Below are positions 53,420-64,000 of a stretch of 64,000 bases of DNA, piece after piece. Both the position numbers and the translations under genes were made by a program. Numbering within the stretch: the first letter of the stretch is position 1; each line of letters begins with the position of its first letter. Under the pieces are notes generated by a model. The model had not been told where the DNA came from and made no database searches. It was given only the letters and a program-made list of their open reading frames with translations. The stretch spans positions 38,517,124-38,581,123 of the forward strand of contig OY757016.1 in NCBI GenBank assembly GCA_963580285.1, given 5' to 3'. The stretch is from Lucinisca nassula. Its lineage: Eukaryota; Mollusca; Bivalvia; Lucinida; Lucinidae.

Positions 53420-53735
53420 TTTCCATAATTCACTAGTGGATTAAATATGCAAATAAGCTAGATACGTCCCGTAACGTTACATGTACGACGTCCTTAAAGA
53501 CGTCGAGTTTTCTAACGGCGGAATATTGACATTTTTGTAACCAATCGTGAATAAAAAGCGTTTTAAATGTCATATGATAAATAGAATCTTGCATTCGTGC
53601 TCATGTATTATTGAATTTATTAAACTCGTTGAGGAAAAGGGATAAAATGCTCGGCAAAGCCTCGCATTTTATCTCTTTTCCTCAACTCGTTTAATAAATT
53701 CAATAATACATGAGCACTCATGTAAGATCCTCTAT
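53420..53735. mobile_element. Palindromic element, family F (inverse of 6280-6615)
   Basis: ATTCACTAGTGGATTAAATA on the left. Long perfect arms TGCTCATGTATTATTGAATT... / ...AATTCAATAATACATGAGCA around CTCGGCAAAGCCTCG (about 53600-53717). Confidence 0.8.
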
Positions 53736-54526
53736 ATTCAATACAGTTATCCCTTTTCTGATGCAATTATTCACTCGTATTGTTAAAAATTATGGTATCT
53801 GAAGAAAGCTGCAAGCACTTCAAGTTGTGTAAATTCAAATGACAACCAATAAAAATTGATGTTTTGTAATCATGTTGGGTTCTTGAAAGTGCATCATTGA
53901 ATATACTGACACAGATTTGCATTACATTGTACGTCCATCAGAAATTACTATAGAGACAGGAAAATGCAAAAAAATGTAGAAGCTTACCAGACTGTGTTTT
54001 CATGCATTGTCAAACAATTTCCTTTCCAAGTTGTTGCAAAATTACAGTAGTGTGTTATTACCAGCAGATGGCTTTCACAAAGCATTTCTTTCTTCTTTTT
54101 TTTTCAGAGAAAATAAGGCTTGACCTATACTGTGAATAGTCTGCTTGGAAATGTCAAGACTTATTTCAATAAAAAAAAAATGAAAGCACTGACAGCACTG
54201 ATGGGTTGATTGTACCTCACAGTGATTAAAATAGCTTGGCTTTTTTCTATAAAAACAGTTATCTGGATTTCCTACAAATCAGTGATAATAATGTGGACAT
54301 AAGCAACGAAAAGCTACTGTGCTTGGTAACTTTGGGTCGATTGTTGTCTGCTCTAGAATTGTCTGTGATGGTTTAATGGTTAAGATGTCCTAACTTCATG
54401 ATGATGGTTTCTGATAGTATAACCAAGGAATATACTTTATTTGTCCCATTTTGGGGGTAAAAGTGTAATGTAATAAGCAATAATGTCACAGAATTTTGAC
54501 TTTTATGAAGTGCAAGTACACCAAAA

Positions 54527-54721
54527 CCTCTTTATAACACTATTGTTTGGGTCCAAAGCAGAAACCGTGTTAGTTAAACAACCGTGTTATATCCGAACAA
54601 AAATGTATAGATTAAAAAGAAAAATGACCATTTATGGTCATTTTTCTATATAATATATACTTTTTTGGGATCCATCAAAAACGTGTTCTAACGAACCGTG
54701 TAATAATGAGGTTGTGGTGTA
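54527..54721. mobile_element. MITE, family C, complete (195 bp)
   Basis: Ends TACACCAAAACCTC / GAGGTTGTGGTGTA. Centre AAAAATGACCATTTATGGTC, ATTTTTCT. Defines the family. Confidence 0.8.
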
Positions 54722-55448
54722 CATTAGAATAATAATGTGATACTAGGCACATGTTCATGTGGTGAATGATGCACGAGTTTGCGAGTGCAAGCGAGTGCGT
54801 CTCCGCCATACGAACGAGTGCTGAAAATTTCACAATGTACATGTAAAATCAATAACCTTTTTATTATATAAAAATATAAAGTCAATAACCATTTTATTAT
54901 AGACCCAAACTTTGAACTGTCTGCTTAGAACCAGCCTTGTCTGGTGTAGAAAGTCTGAACACAAAATCAGATCATATGTCTTCAAGTGGTTTGAAATGGC
55001 TAATCATGTAGGTGGTTAAGTGTCTTCCTACACATTGAAAAACCACACCCAGTGGCTCCAAAGTGAAAATGACGTTCACGTTGGTAGATTTGACGTCATT
55101 TAAAATATTGACGTTTACCAACTTGGGTTGCCTATTTGTCCGGCATGTCCATAATATTTTTCTGAAAGAAATTAATCAAAACCTATACAGACTGCAGGTA
55201 CCGGTAGGTCATATTTACCAATGCTTTATGCACTTAGTCAAAATTCGGTTTGTATTCGTTTTGTTTAACGATGCATAACAAGATGGCTGTCAATTTTCAT
55301 TCTGCAGATGGACAACTTTGAAAGTAGTTCTGCTATGAATGAGACTGCTTATCAACATGGAGTATGCACTTCTACAGGCAATATGCATTTGACTACGGGC
55401 AATATGGAAAATATTGACCAGTATTTCTTTACCAATTAAATGGGACAT

Positions 55449-56445
55449 TTTTATACCCCCACATACGAATGATGCTATGTTCGTATGCCATGGGGGTATA
55501 TAGTTTTCGTCCTGCTGTTCATCCATCGGTCTGTCCGTCTTTCCTTCCATCCGTCCTTCCGTCTGTCCGTCTGTTAACATTTTGGTTAAAGTTTTGCGTC
55601 AAAGTTTCTAAGAGATTGTATTTTCTGAACTTTTTGATAGATTTAGTTGATACTTACACTGAAGTGACATATGTCCAAAGATTTCACTGATGCATGTGCC
55701 ACCCCCAAAAGTGACCTTGAGGTCAAGGTCACAGACTTAGAAATTTTACATTTGGTTAAAGTTTTGCGTCAAAGTTTCTAAGAGATTGTAACTTCTGAAT
55801 CCTTTGATAGATTTAGTTGATACTTACACTGAAGTTACATACTGGTCTGAAGATTTCATTGATGCATGTCCCACCCCTACAGTGACCTTGAGGTCAAGGT
55901 CACAGACTGAGAAATTTTACATTTGGTTAAAGTTTTATGACAAAGTTTATAGATGCCTGTATGTTCTTAACTCTAAGACAAATTCAGTTTATACTTGCAT
56001 CAATGTACCAGTCCAAACATTTTGTGATGTATGTCCCTTCCCCCACCCATGGTGACCTTGACCTCAAGGTGACGGACTTAGAAATTTTACATTTGGTTCA
56101 AGTTTTATAACAAAGTTTATAGATGCCTGTATGTTCTAAACTCTAAGACAAATTCAATTGATGCTTGCATCGATGTTACATACCAGTCCAAAGATTTCAT
56201 TGATGCATACCCCACCCTGCTGCTTCAGTAACATTGATACCCCTACTGCTTCAGTAACTTTGATGCCCTCACTCCCTTCGTCCATTTAGAAATTTTATGT
56301 TTGGTTTAGCTTTTACAAGCACATTTATAGATTCTTATAGCTTCTTGACATCTTCATTCATATTGCATACAAGCTCAAAAGATATATCAGAGTATGGCGC
56401 TGGCCGGGGATGTACATGACCCACTGGTCGCTTTCTCTAGTCTGG
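55449..56445 (+). mobile_element. Pearl-like element ('TATACCCCCACATACGAA' type)
   Basis: Hairpin TATACCCCCACATACGAA..TTCGTATGCCATGGGGGTATA, CATCCGTCCTTCCGTCTGTC. About four ~170-bp units (AGACTTAGAAATTTTACATT, GACCTTGAGGTCAAGGTCAC). Ends GCCGGGGATGTACATGACCC, TTTCTCTAGTCTGG. It stops 65 bp before exon 9. Confidence 0.7.
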
Positions 56446-56509
56446 GTATATAATAACAGTCCTTGTTCTTGTTGTATTTGACAACTCTTTTCTTTTTGAC
56501 TTATTGCAG

Positions 56510-56686
56510 ACATTACAGGCTTGTGCAAAGTACTGGGTAAGAACCAAAACTCTGGGAATTAACATTGGTGGACTGGCAGCAGGAGTATTTGTATTACAGA
56601 GGACAACATATCAACATTCAGAGACTTCACAAGCAGTAGAGGAAAAGCCTAAGAATGATGATGATAATTCCAGTGATAAAAGTTGA
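56510..56686 (+). CDS. THUMPD3: THUMPD3 exon 9 (C-terminus, residues 507-564, stop)
   Basis: The last coding exon, after acceptor TTGACTTATTGCAG and ending at TGA 56684-56686. TLQACAKYWVRTKTLGINIG continues with GLAAGVFVL, aligning with the family's final beta strands ('VNVGGLRAAVYVL'). It ends in a short acidic, disordered tail (KPKNDDDNSSDKS). A MITE begins about 28 bp after the stop, so the 3' UTR is probably transposon-derived. Confidence 0.93.
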   Translation, partial: TLQACAKYWVRTKTLGINIGGLAAGVFVLQRTTYQHSETSQAVEEKPKNDDDNSSDKS

Positions 56687-56713
56687 ATATTCTTGATATA
56701 CTTTACATTATAA

Positions 56714-56890
56714 CACAGCGTGCCTATATAGGCATTGGAAAAGAACTGCAATTTATTCTGCATTATGTCGCTGGGCAGAAGAGCATGACGAGTGAGGTCA
56801 TAAAAAGTTGCCATTTTATAATATCTCTCGTAGAATAAACAGTACAAAAGGACACAGATGTGTGTGAAATAATCAGTAATGTCTGACAAT
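56714..56890. mobile_element. MITE family G in the THUMPD3 3' flank
   Basis: AACACAGCGTGCCTATATAG, GCAGAAGAGCATGACGAGTG; matches 14135-14378. Contains the first AATAAA after the gene. Confidence 0.6.
56834..56839 (+). promoter_or_regulatory. Candidate poly(A) signal AATAAA
   Basis: First AATAAA after the THUMPD3 stop codon, 148 bp downstream. It lies in the MITE at 56714-56890, so the mature 3' end may be transposon-supplied. Not proven. Confidence 0.3.
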
Positions 56891-56924
56891 TGCGAAAAAT
56901 AGGGAATCTGGTTTTCCATTTGAC

Positions 56925-57040
56925 TGTTCCTTCATCCATTTGTTTGTCGATCCGTCAACATTTGAAAACCACCCTAAACTTTCACCCAAATGTAAGAATC
57001 CATCTCTCAAGGCATGACATAGCCTTTGGCAGAATTCTTG
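56925..57040 (+). mobile_element. Array-less form of the 10476-11262 pearl-like element
   Basis: TTCATCCATTTGTTTGTCGA, CCGTCAACATTTG, CCACCCTAAACTTTCACC, CAAATG, then directly CTCAAGGCATGACATAGCCT and GGCAGAATTCTTG. Both sides match the four-unit copy, but the units are absent. Confidence 0.6.
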
Positions 57041-57064
57041 TTAATACATGTTATAGAATCAAAT

Positions 57065-57470
57065 TGTGTAATTTCTTAGGTAATAAATCACAGTTTAAAA
57101 GTCAGTTGTAAGTACACAAATCACTCGCACTAAGCCCTCGTGATTTGATCTACTTTACAGCTGACCTTCATACTGTGATAAATTACACAAATCACTGCTA
57201 AAGCTGAACTAGTTCTTTAGTAACTAAGGGGAATGGATACACCTTCAGGGGAGGCAACTCCTGAAAAAGTAGTTTTGTGTCCCTTGTCAATAGGAGTCAA
57301 CTCTTTAAAGGAAAGAATTTGCTACGGAGGAGCAAATTCTTTCCTTTAAGAGTGGACCCCTTTTCAGTGGGACAGGGCTTATAGAAAAGGGAACAGGAAG
57401 TTCTGAAAGTTGTCTCCCTTTGAAAAATGGCAGAAAAATCTGCCAGGTGTATCCATTCCCCTTAAGAATC
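57065..57470. mobile_element. MITE family H (57065-57215) and family E (57228-57466)
   Basis: H: GTAATAAATCACAGTTTAAA / CTGTGATAAATTACACAAAT arms. E: TIRs AAGGGGAATGGATACACCTT / AGGTGTATCCATTCCCCTT and palindrome AAAGGAAAGAATTTGCT / AGCAAATTCTTTCCTTT; the best-kept E copy. Confidence 0.75.
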
Positions 57471-57474
57471 AAAA

Positions 57475-58630
57475 TACAGTACAGTGAAATTTCACAGACT
57501 CAAACACTGATGGTTCATCACTGTTTCGAACTTGTTCTTAAGTCTCAAGTCACATGTACTTCACTTAAGTCATTTGGGAATTTTCTCATAAATGCAGGTA
57601 TTACCATAAAATCGTAAAAATTCCATCACCTTGAGACCTTGCTGTAATTTTCCTATAACTTTAACAAATTTGTTTCACGATCCAGCAAGGAGTCCATAAA
57701 GTACTGATGGAATAGCAAACAGTGTATACCCTAATCAGACTGCTCCTGAGGAGCAGTCTGATCTGGGTCTGCACTGTTTGCCTAGGCCTATCTGTCCTAA
57801 TACTTAGGATCATTACATAAATATACTTTTGATGATTTTTATCTTGAAAGTGTACTCATTAGTAGAGATCTCCTCATTGAGGCAGTTCTAATATTAAAGT
57901 ACACATGACATACATTTATTTAGAAGAAAATGAAAATAATATCCATATCATGCCTGGAGACTTGGTCCTATAATTAACTTTCAGTGGCTCGAACTGAACA
58001 AACTTTTATTGTCCCAAAGGTGTTCAAGCTATCGAAGGTTGTCTGTAACTTAACCCGTATCCTGCTGAACACAACAACCCCTACCTTTTGCAAACAATAT
58101 AGATCTGAAGGTGCTATGGTGATGAGGTCAAAAAAGGCATTTTCAACAATCAAAGGGACGTAACTCTTATGGCTAATGGGTTGACTTGACAGGTTTTCTA
58201 ACTCATCTGAGTTTTTATCCACAGCCATCTTACATATAAGTTTCAGAAGATCTGATCAAAACTGAAGCGGCAACGGTGATGACAAGCATTTTCACATTGT
58301 AAGTCTAAGGGACCTTGTGGTTGCCATAGCAACCAAAGTTTTCATTCGATTTTGATAAAAAGCTTAGGTCATCAATCCCCCACAGATGAGAAATGATTGA
58401 GATCAGCCTGCAGGCTTCAGAGGTATAACTGGTTAAAAGTGTGGACGGACGATGGATGGACTACCATCCTATAAGCTGCCCTGGGGCCTTGGGGCCCAGT
58501 TGAGCTAGAGCATATCCATATCATGCATCCTGACGGTCCTATGATTAACTTTCATTGAAACGAACTACCCGTCTTGAACAAACTGGCATGGTCCCAAAGG
58601 TGTTCAAGCCATCAAAGTTTGTCAGTAATT
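57475..58630. mobile_element. Mixed fragments: pogo-like ends, fold-back, family D
   Basis: Pogo-like pieces: 57475-57545 (ACTCAAACACTGATGGTTCA), 57965-58050 (CAGTGGCTCGAACTGAACAA, GGTGTTCAAGCTATCGAAGG) and 58545-58625. Fold-back at 57710-57790 (CAGACTGCTCCTGAGGAGCA). Family D hairpin at 57850-57912. 58195-58510 resembles a pearl unit remnant. Confidence 0.5.
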
Positions 58631-58825
58631 TAACCCCTACCTTTGCAAACAGTGTAGATCCAGATCAGATGGTTTCCTCAGAAGCCATTCTGATCAGGAT
58701 CTACACTGTTTGTCATGCAGTTAGTGAATTGAACAAATACATTTTATTAAGTAATTTGATAGGTGGGTAATCAGAAATGGGTGTGGCTAAATTAATTTAT
58801 TCAGCAGGATAAGGGTAAAATGAGA
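58631..58825. mobile_element. 'GATCAGA' fold-back MITE
   Basis: TTTAACCCCTACCTTTGCAA, GATCAGATGGTTTCCTCAGA, AGCCATTCTGATCAGGATCT, end CAGCAGGATAAGGGTAAA. Confidence 0.7.
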
Positions 58826-58944
58826 GATTCCTGCAAGACATCTAAATGGTGCCTTTAAAATAATAGTCAGCCTGCTTGTATAATAGCTCTTGGTGAGGAG
58901 TAACATAGATAGCAACGGATAAGGTTGGTATTTTTGATAATTTA

Positions 58945-59270
58945 ACCCATTTAGTACCAAAACCCCAAAATGGGTAGCCTGGCAAACAGTGCAGGCCCAG
59001 ATCAGACGCCGTGGAACGCGGCGTCTGATCAGGGCCTCCACTGTTTGCTAAAAGTTCACTCATTTTCCAAATAGATTTTGATGAAAACACAACCTAACAC
59101 CCCTAAATTTTGAAATGGACTCCTGCTATATAGAAGGAGGAAGATTCCATATGGTACAAAAATGGTTACCGTAGTGATAGTTTTACTTATTTGTCCATGA
59201 AAAACCTTCATTGTGGGTATTCATTAGAACAGCCTCGGACCTAATGAATACCCACAACATAGGTTTTTAT
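58945..59270. mobile_element. Fold-back MITE and family D palindrome
   Basis: 58945-59110: AACCCATTTAGTACCAAAAC, GATCAGACGCCGTGGAACGC, GGCGTCTGATCAGGGCC. 59205-59270: AAACCTTCATTGTGGGTATT inverted as AATACCCACAACATAGGTTT. Confidence 0.7.
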
Positions 59271-59496
59271 GGAGAATTAACAAAAAGGATCCTTCAATTA
59301 TCACAAAATACCAGCATTATCTGTTGCTATGGAATAACGAAAATGGTGAAGTGATAATTATGCTTCCCATTTCAAAAGAAGTTGAGGGACATGTTGGTTT
59401 AGTCCTGTGTCTGTCTATCCGTCTGTATGTTACACTTATTAGCATAGGGGCAAGTACAGAATTGTTTGCACTAGAATCATGAAATCTCATATCAAG

Positions 59497-59799
59497 TACA
59501 CCACAACCTCATTATAACACTCTTCGTTATAACACAGTTATGGATATGTGTGTGTGTGTGTGTGTGTGAATTCGGGTTTAACGTCGCTTTCAACAATTTT
59601 TCAGTCATATCACGACGGTGTCTGGTTGCGCAGTTATGGATATAACACGGTTTCAAGATGGATCCCAAAATGTATAGATTGTATAGAAAAATGACCATAA
59701 ATGGTCATTTTTCAATATAATCAATACATTTTTTGTTTGGATATAACACAGTTTCTGCTTTGGACCCCATTAACAGTGTTATAAACAGGTTGTGGTGTA
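59497..59799. mobile_element. MITE family C with nested SINE fragment
   Basis: Ends TACACCACAACCTCATTATA / AACAGGTTGTGGTGTA; centre AAAATGACCATAAATGGTCA. Split by 59547-59630. Confidence 0.8.
59547..59630 (-). mobile_element. 84-bp SINE 3' fragment with (CA)n tail and 12-bp TSD
   Basis: Perfect TSD CAGTTATGGATA at 59535-59546 and 59631-59642. On the - strand it runs CACCGTCGTGATATGACTGA, AACGTTAAACCCG-type sequence, then a (CA)n tail. The GTTTAACGTCGC..CGACGGTG segment resembles a SINE tail common in molluscs (from memory). Confidence 0.8.
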
Positions 59800-60124
59800 T
59801 AATCAGTACGATGATTTCTACTAGATATAAACATGGAATTTTCCTTTTTTTGACAAAGAAATATTGCCTCTTAGCTGGTGAAATGAATCTCTTTAGCTAG
59901 AACTACTTTTTGTACAAGATACAAGTTACTGCTTTTGCAATAAAATTCTTGTATTTGAAGGTGGGGAAGTTTCAACAGTATTCTTGGCAGCATCTCATTG
60001 GAAAAGTATCAACAGGCGTTCAGAATATGTGATGTTTGAGTCGGATGTAAAGTTGAATTAAAGAAAACATGGTCATAACCATTGTATAAGGAGCAGTTTT
60101 GCTTTTTCTGTAACCTCGCATTTT

Positions 60125-63100
60125 TAGCTCACCTGTCACGTAGTGACGAGGTGAGCTTTTGGGATCACTTTTTGTCCGTCGTCCGTCGTCCGTGCGTGCG
60201 TCCGTGTGTGCATCCGTAAACAATTTCAAATAAGGATATCTCCAATACCCCATGGCCAATCTTGATCAAATTTCATGTGAATCATCATCAGGTAGGGGGA
60301 AAGGCTGCATAAGGTTTTTGGGCTGATCAGATTGGAATTCTGGTTGCCATGGCAACATATAGCTCCCATAGACTTATAATGGGAAAACATTTTAAAATCT
60401 TCTTCCCTGAAACCACAGGGCCCAGAGCTTAGATATTAAGCATGTAGCAAGGGCAAGTGGTCAACTACATAATTCCTGCCAATCATGCCCCTGGGTTCCA
60501 AATGGTCCACGCCCCGGGGCCCCTTCGCTCCAATAGACTCATAATGGAAAAAAGCTTCAAAAATCTTCTTCTCTGAAACCACAGGGCCCAGTGCTTAGAT
60601 ATTTAGCATGTAGCAATGGCAAGTGGTCACCTACATAATTCCTGCCAATCATGCCCCTGGGTTCAAAAAGGGCCACGCCCCGGGGCCCCTTCGCTCCCAT
60701 AGACTCATAATGGAAAAAAAATTCAAAAATCTTCTTCTCTGAAACCAAAGGGCCCAGAGCTTATATATTTAGCATGTAGCAATGGCAGGTGGTCACCTAC
60801 ATAATTCCAGCCAATCATGCCCCTGGGTTCCAAATGGGCCATGCCCCGGGGCCCCTTCGCTCCCATAGACTCATAATGGAAAAAAAGCTTCAAAAATCTT
60901 CTTCTCTGAAACCACAGGGCCCAGAGCTTATATATTTAGCATGTAGTAACAGCAAGTGGTCACCTACATAATTCCTGCCAATCATGCCCCTGGTGTCCAA
61001 ACGGACCACACCCCGGGGCCCATTAGCTCCTATAGACTCATAATGGTAAAAAGCTTCAAAAATCTTCTTCTCTGAAACCATAGGGCCCAGAGCTTAGATA
61101 TTTAGCATGTAGGAAGGGCAAGTGGTCAACTACATAATTCCTGCCAATCATGCCCCTGGGTTCCAAATGGTCCACGCCCCGGGGCCCCTTCGCTCCAATA
61201 GACTCATAATGGAAAAAAGCTTCAAAAATCTTCTTCTCTGAAACCACAGGGCCCAGAGCTTAGATATTTAGCATGTAGCAATGGCAAGTGGTAACCTATA
61301 TAATTCCTGCCAATCATGCCCATGGGGTCGAAATTGGCCACACCCCTGGGCCCCTTAGCTCCTATATACTCATAATGGAAAAAAGGTTCAAAAATCTTCT
61401 TCTCTGAAACCACAGGGCCCAGAGCTTAGATATTTAGCATGTAGCAACGGCAAGTGGTCACCAACATAATTCCTGCCAATTATGCCCCTGGGTTCCAAAT
61501 GGGCCACGCCCCGGGGCCCCTTAGCTCCTATAGACTCATAATGAAAAAAAAAACTTCAAAAATCTTCTTCTCTGAAACCACAGAGCCCAGAGCTTAGAAA
61601 TTTAGCATGTAGCAACGGCAAGTGGTCACCTACATAATTCCTGCCAATCATGCTCCTGGGGTCCAAACAGGCCACGCCCCGGGGCCCCTTAGCTCCTATA
61701 GACTCATAATGGAAAAAAGCTTCAAAAATCTTCTTCTCTGAAATCACAGGGCCCAGAGCTTAGATATTTAGCACGTAGCAACGGCAAGTGGTCACCTACA
61801 TAATTCCTGCCAATCATGCCCCTGGGTTCCAAATGGGCCACGCCATGGGCCCCTTCGCTCCCATAGACTCAAAATGGAAAAAAGCTTCAAAAATGTTCTC
61901 CTCTGAAACCGCAGGGCCCAGAGCTTAGGTAATTAGCATGTAGCAACGGCAAGTGGTCACCTACATAATTTCTGTCAATCATGCTCCTGGGGTCCAAATT
62001 GGCCACGCCCGCGGGCCCCTTAGCTCCCATTGACTCATAATAGAAAAAAGCTTCAAAAATCTTCTTCTCTGAAACCACAGGGCCCAAAGCTTAGATATTT
62101 AGCATGTAGCAGCAGCAAGTGGTCACCTACATAGTTGCTGCCAATCATGCCCCTGTGGTCAAAACGAGCCACGCCCCGGGGCCCCTTAGCTCCTATAGAC
62201 TCATAATGGAAAAAATGCTTCAAAAATCTTTTTCTCTGAAACCACAGGGCCCAGAGCTTAGATAATTAGCATGTGGCAATGGCAAGTGGTCACCTACATA
62301 AATCCTCCCAATCATGCCCCTGGGGTCCAAATGGGCCATGCCCTGGGGCCCCTTAGCTCCCCTAGACTCATAATGGAAAAAAGCTTCAAAAATCTTCTTC
62401 TCTGAAACCACAGGGCCCAGAGCTTAGATATTTAGCATGTGGCAATGACAAGTGGTCACCTGCATAAATCCTGCCAATCATGCCCCTCTGGTCCAAATGG
62501 GCCACACCCTGGGACCCCCTTAGCTCCCATGGACTCAAAATGGAGAAAAGCCTCAAAAATCTTCTTCTCTGAAACCATAGGGCCCAGAGCTTAGATATTT
62601 AGCATGTAGCAACGGCAAGTGATCACCTACATATTTCCTGCTAATCATGCCCCTGGGGTCCAAATGGGCCACGCCCCGGTGCCCCTTAGCTCCCATAGAC
62701 TCTAAATGGAAGAAAGCTTAAAAAATCTTCTTCTCAGAAACTGTGAAGCACAGAACTTAGATATTTAGTCCAAATTGGCCAAATCCTGTGGCCCCTTAAC
62801 TCCAACAAACTTATAATGGAAAAAAGCTTCAAACATCTTCTTTGAAACCATGAAATACAGACCTTAGATATTTAGTATATAGCAACACAAAATGGTCACC
62901 TACATAAATCCTGCCAACCATGCCCTTTGGGTCAAAATTGGCCAAGCCCCAGGGCTCATTAGCTTCTATAGACTTATACTCGAAAAAAAAAACTTAAAAA
63001 AAAATCTTCTTTGCCAAAACCATAAGGCACAGATTTTGTTTGATTTGAGGTTTTACATCCCTGTCAACACTGTATAGGTCATTTTGGAGATGTCTCTTCC

Positions 63101-63303
63101 AATTTTGTGGGACTTTTTACCCGACATTGAGATGAAATTACATCTCAAGCCCTGTCGCCCAATGAAACCAATAGGGTTTATACGCATGGACACCGCTTTG
63201 CCTGAGCTTAGATATTTAGTATGTAGCAATGTCAAGTGGTCTCCTACACTAATGATTTTCTGGTACACAGGTGAGCGATATAGGGCCATTGGGCCCTCTT
63301 GTT
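60125..63303 (+). mobile_element. Pearl-like element (GCTCACC type) with ~15 units of 166 bp
   Basis: 5' AGCTCACCTGTCACGTAGTG, GTCCGTCGTCCGTCGTCCG. Units of 166 bp from about 60390 to 62760: TCTTCTTCTCTGAAACCACA, GCTTAGATATTTAGCATGTA, CCTGCCAATCATGCCCCTGG, CATAGACTCATAATGGAAAA. Decaying units run to about 63010. A SINE-G 3' part is inserted (63036-63207, - strand). 3' end ACACAGGTGAGCGATATAGG, GCCATTGGGCCCTCTTGTTT. The many ~63-codon frames on the - strand are array by-products. Confidence 0.8.
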
Positions 63304-63419
63304 TGTTGGTTTATCACCGAAGCATTTTGTTTCTTCTATTTATATTCAGAACTGTGACCTGATCATCAGTCAAGACGGGCATCCCCATCACGCTAACAAG
63401 TCTGTGAAATAAACACTCC

Positions 63420-63690
63420 TTTACACCCCACTTTATATAGAGAAAACTGGGGTTTACAGGGGTATACATTATTTTTCTTATTTCTGCTCCTAGACATGGA
63501 GCAGTTCTAACGAGTACTCACAACCTATGTTTTGAGTATAAATAAGAATAATATCATGAATTTTCTTAAGAAATATTACCGTTTTGGAGATTTAAAAAAT
63601 GCACTATGATGCATGGGTGTGTTATCGTAATGCACTGAGCTAAGGAGGCAAGCTGATTTTCCAGTCACAGAAGTTTATTATGATTCAAAC
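63420..63690. mobile_element. MITE, family D
   Basis: ACCCCACTTTATATAGAGAA, GGGGTTTACAGGGGTATACA, CTCACAACCTATGTTTTGAG, end GGGTGTGTTATCGTAATG. The central GCCTC hairpin is reduced. Confidence 0.7.
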
Positions 63691-63854
63691 AAACTGCCAG
63701 CGGTACTCTAGGGAGAAGCCCAAAGATCTGGTCTAATAGCTGGACAGAATGTCTTTAGTTATTTTTAGAAATTCATTTGGTAAATGATTGTTTTTAGAAT
63801 TCTATTTAGGAAATGGCTGAATTATTTTTGCAAATAATGACGGTTGTGATCAGA

Positions 63855-64000
63855 AGCCACATCCGGCGGCGTCTGATGTGGGCCTGCAGTTTCTAATGTC
63901 ATGTTTTGGGATTTCCTTGTTTGTTTTATTTGAGGTTTAATGTGCCTATCAACACTATTTAGGTCATTTTTGAGATGTTGCTTTCAATTTTGTGTGACTT
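63855..64000. mobile_element. Fold-back core and SINE tail at the window end
   Basis: 63855-63890: GATCAGAAGCCACATCCGGC, GGCGTCTGATGTGGGCC. 63919-64000: TTGTTTTATTTGAGGTTTAA, GTCAACACTATTTAGGTCAT, - strand SINE tail running out of the window. Confidence 0.6.

Noticed and set aside
60557..62411. Series of ~63-codon minus-strand frames with near-identical sequence
   Set aside because: They follow the 166-bp array exactly and have no gene context; repeat artefacts.

Overview
This is eukaryotic, intron-rich, AT-rich nuclear DNA from an animal, most likely a bivalve mollusc. That rests on three things seen here: abundant elements with the layout described for bivalve 'pearl' elements (terminal hairpin, GTCC/ACGG microsatellite, internal tandem core), tRNA-derived SINEs with mollusc-type tails, and one conserved metazoan gene split by kilobase introns. 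The species cannot be named from the sequence.

The only protein gene I can support is a THUMPD3 orthologue on the + strand. THUMPD3 is a tRNA guanine-N2 methyltransferase (m2G6/m2G7) that works with TRMT112. I reconstruct nine coding exons: 2727-2921, 5402-5479, 11422-12254, 14044-14113, 18488-18603, 38258-38345, 46535-46548 (a 14-nt microexon), 52083-52206 and 56510-56686. All introns are GT-AG, the reading phases agree at every junction, and the joined frame is 564 codons plus stop. The gene spans about 54 kb, so roughly 97% of it is intron. No gene is visible on the - strand.

The introns and flanks are dense, often nested, mobile elements. Main classes: (a) pearl/Helentron-like non-autonomous elements with terminal hairpins and internal arrays of about 125-180 bp units; (b) SINEs, some with clear target-site duplications; (c) palindromic MITEs in several families; (d) DNA-transposon derivatives with TIR/TSD evidence (hAT-like with an 8-bp TSD, pogo-like at TA, and an unassigned element with a 5-bp TSD); (e) tandem arrays of 118 bp (16314-17248) and a pearl-terminus-derived array (34482-36330).

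Two structures stand out. First, 17834-18378 is a tandem dimer of a ~260-bp unit, each carrying a textbook type I hammerhead ribozyme core. A diverged third copy at 19516-19561 has compensatory base changes. They lie in sense orientation on either side of THUMPD3 exon 5 and look like a retrozyme-type circular-RNA retroposon. Second, 28657-32269 is a 3.6-kb fold-back element made of about 20 regularly spaced GC-rich palindromes. It is inserted in a 145-bp repeat unit whose uninterrupted paralogue lies about 5 kb upstream.

Regions in which I see nothing beyond AT-rich non-coding DNA: about 400-660, 1560-2040, 9335-9545, 12255-12500, 15015-15290, 21900-22190, 36340-36845, 39005-39660, 41366-41650, 53760-54520, 54740-55440 and 59810-60120.
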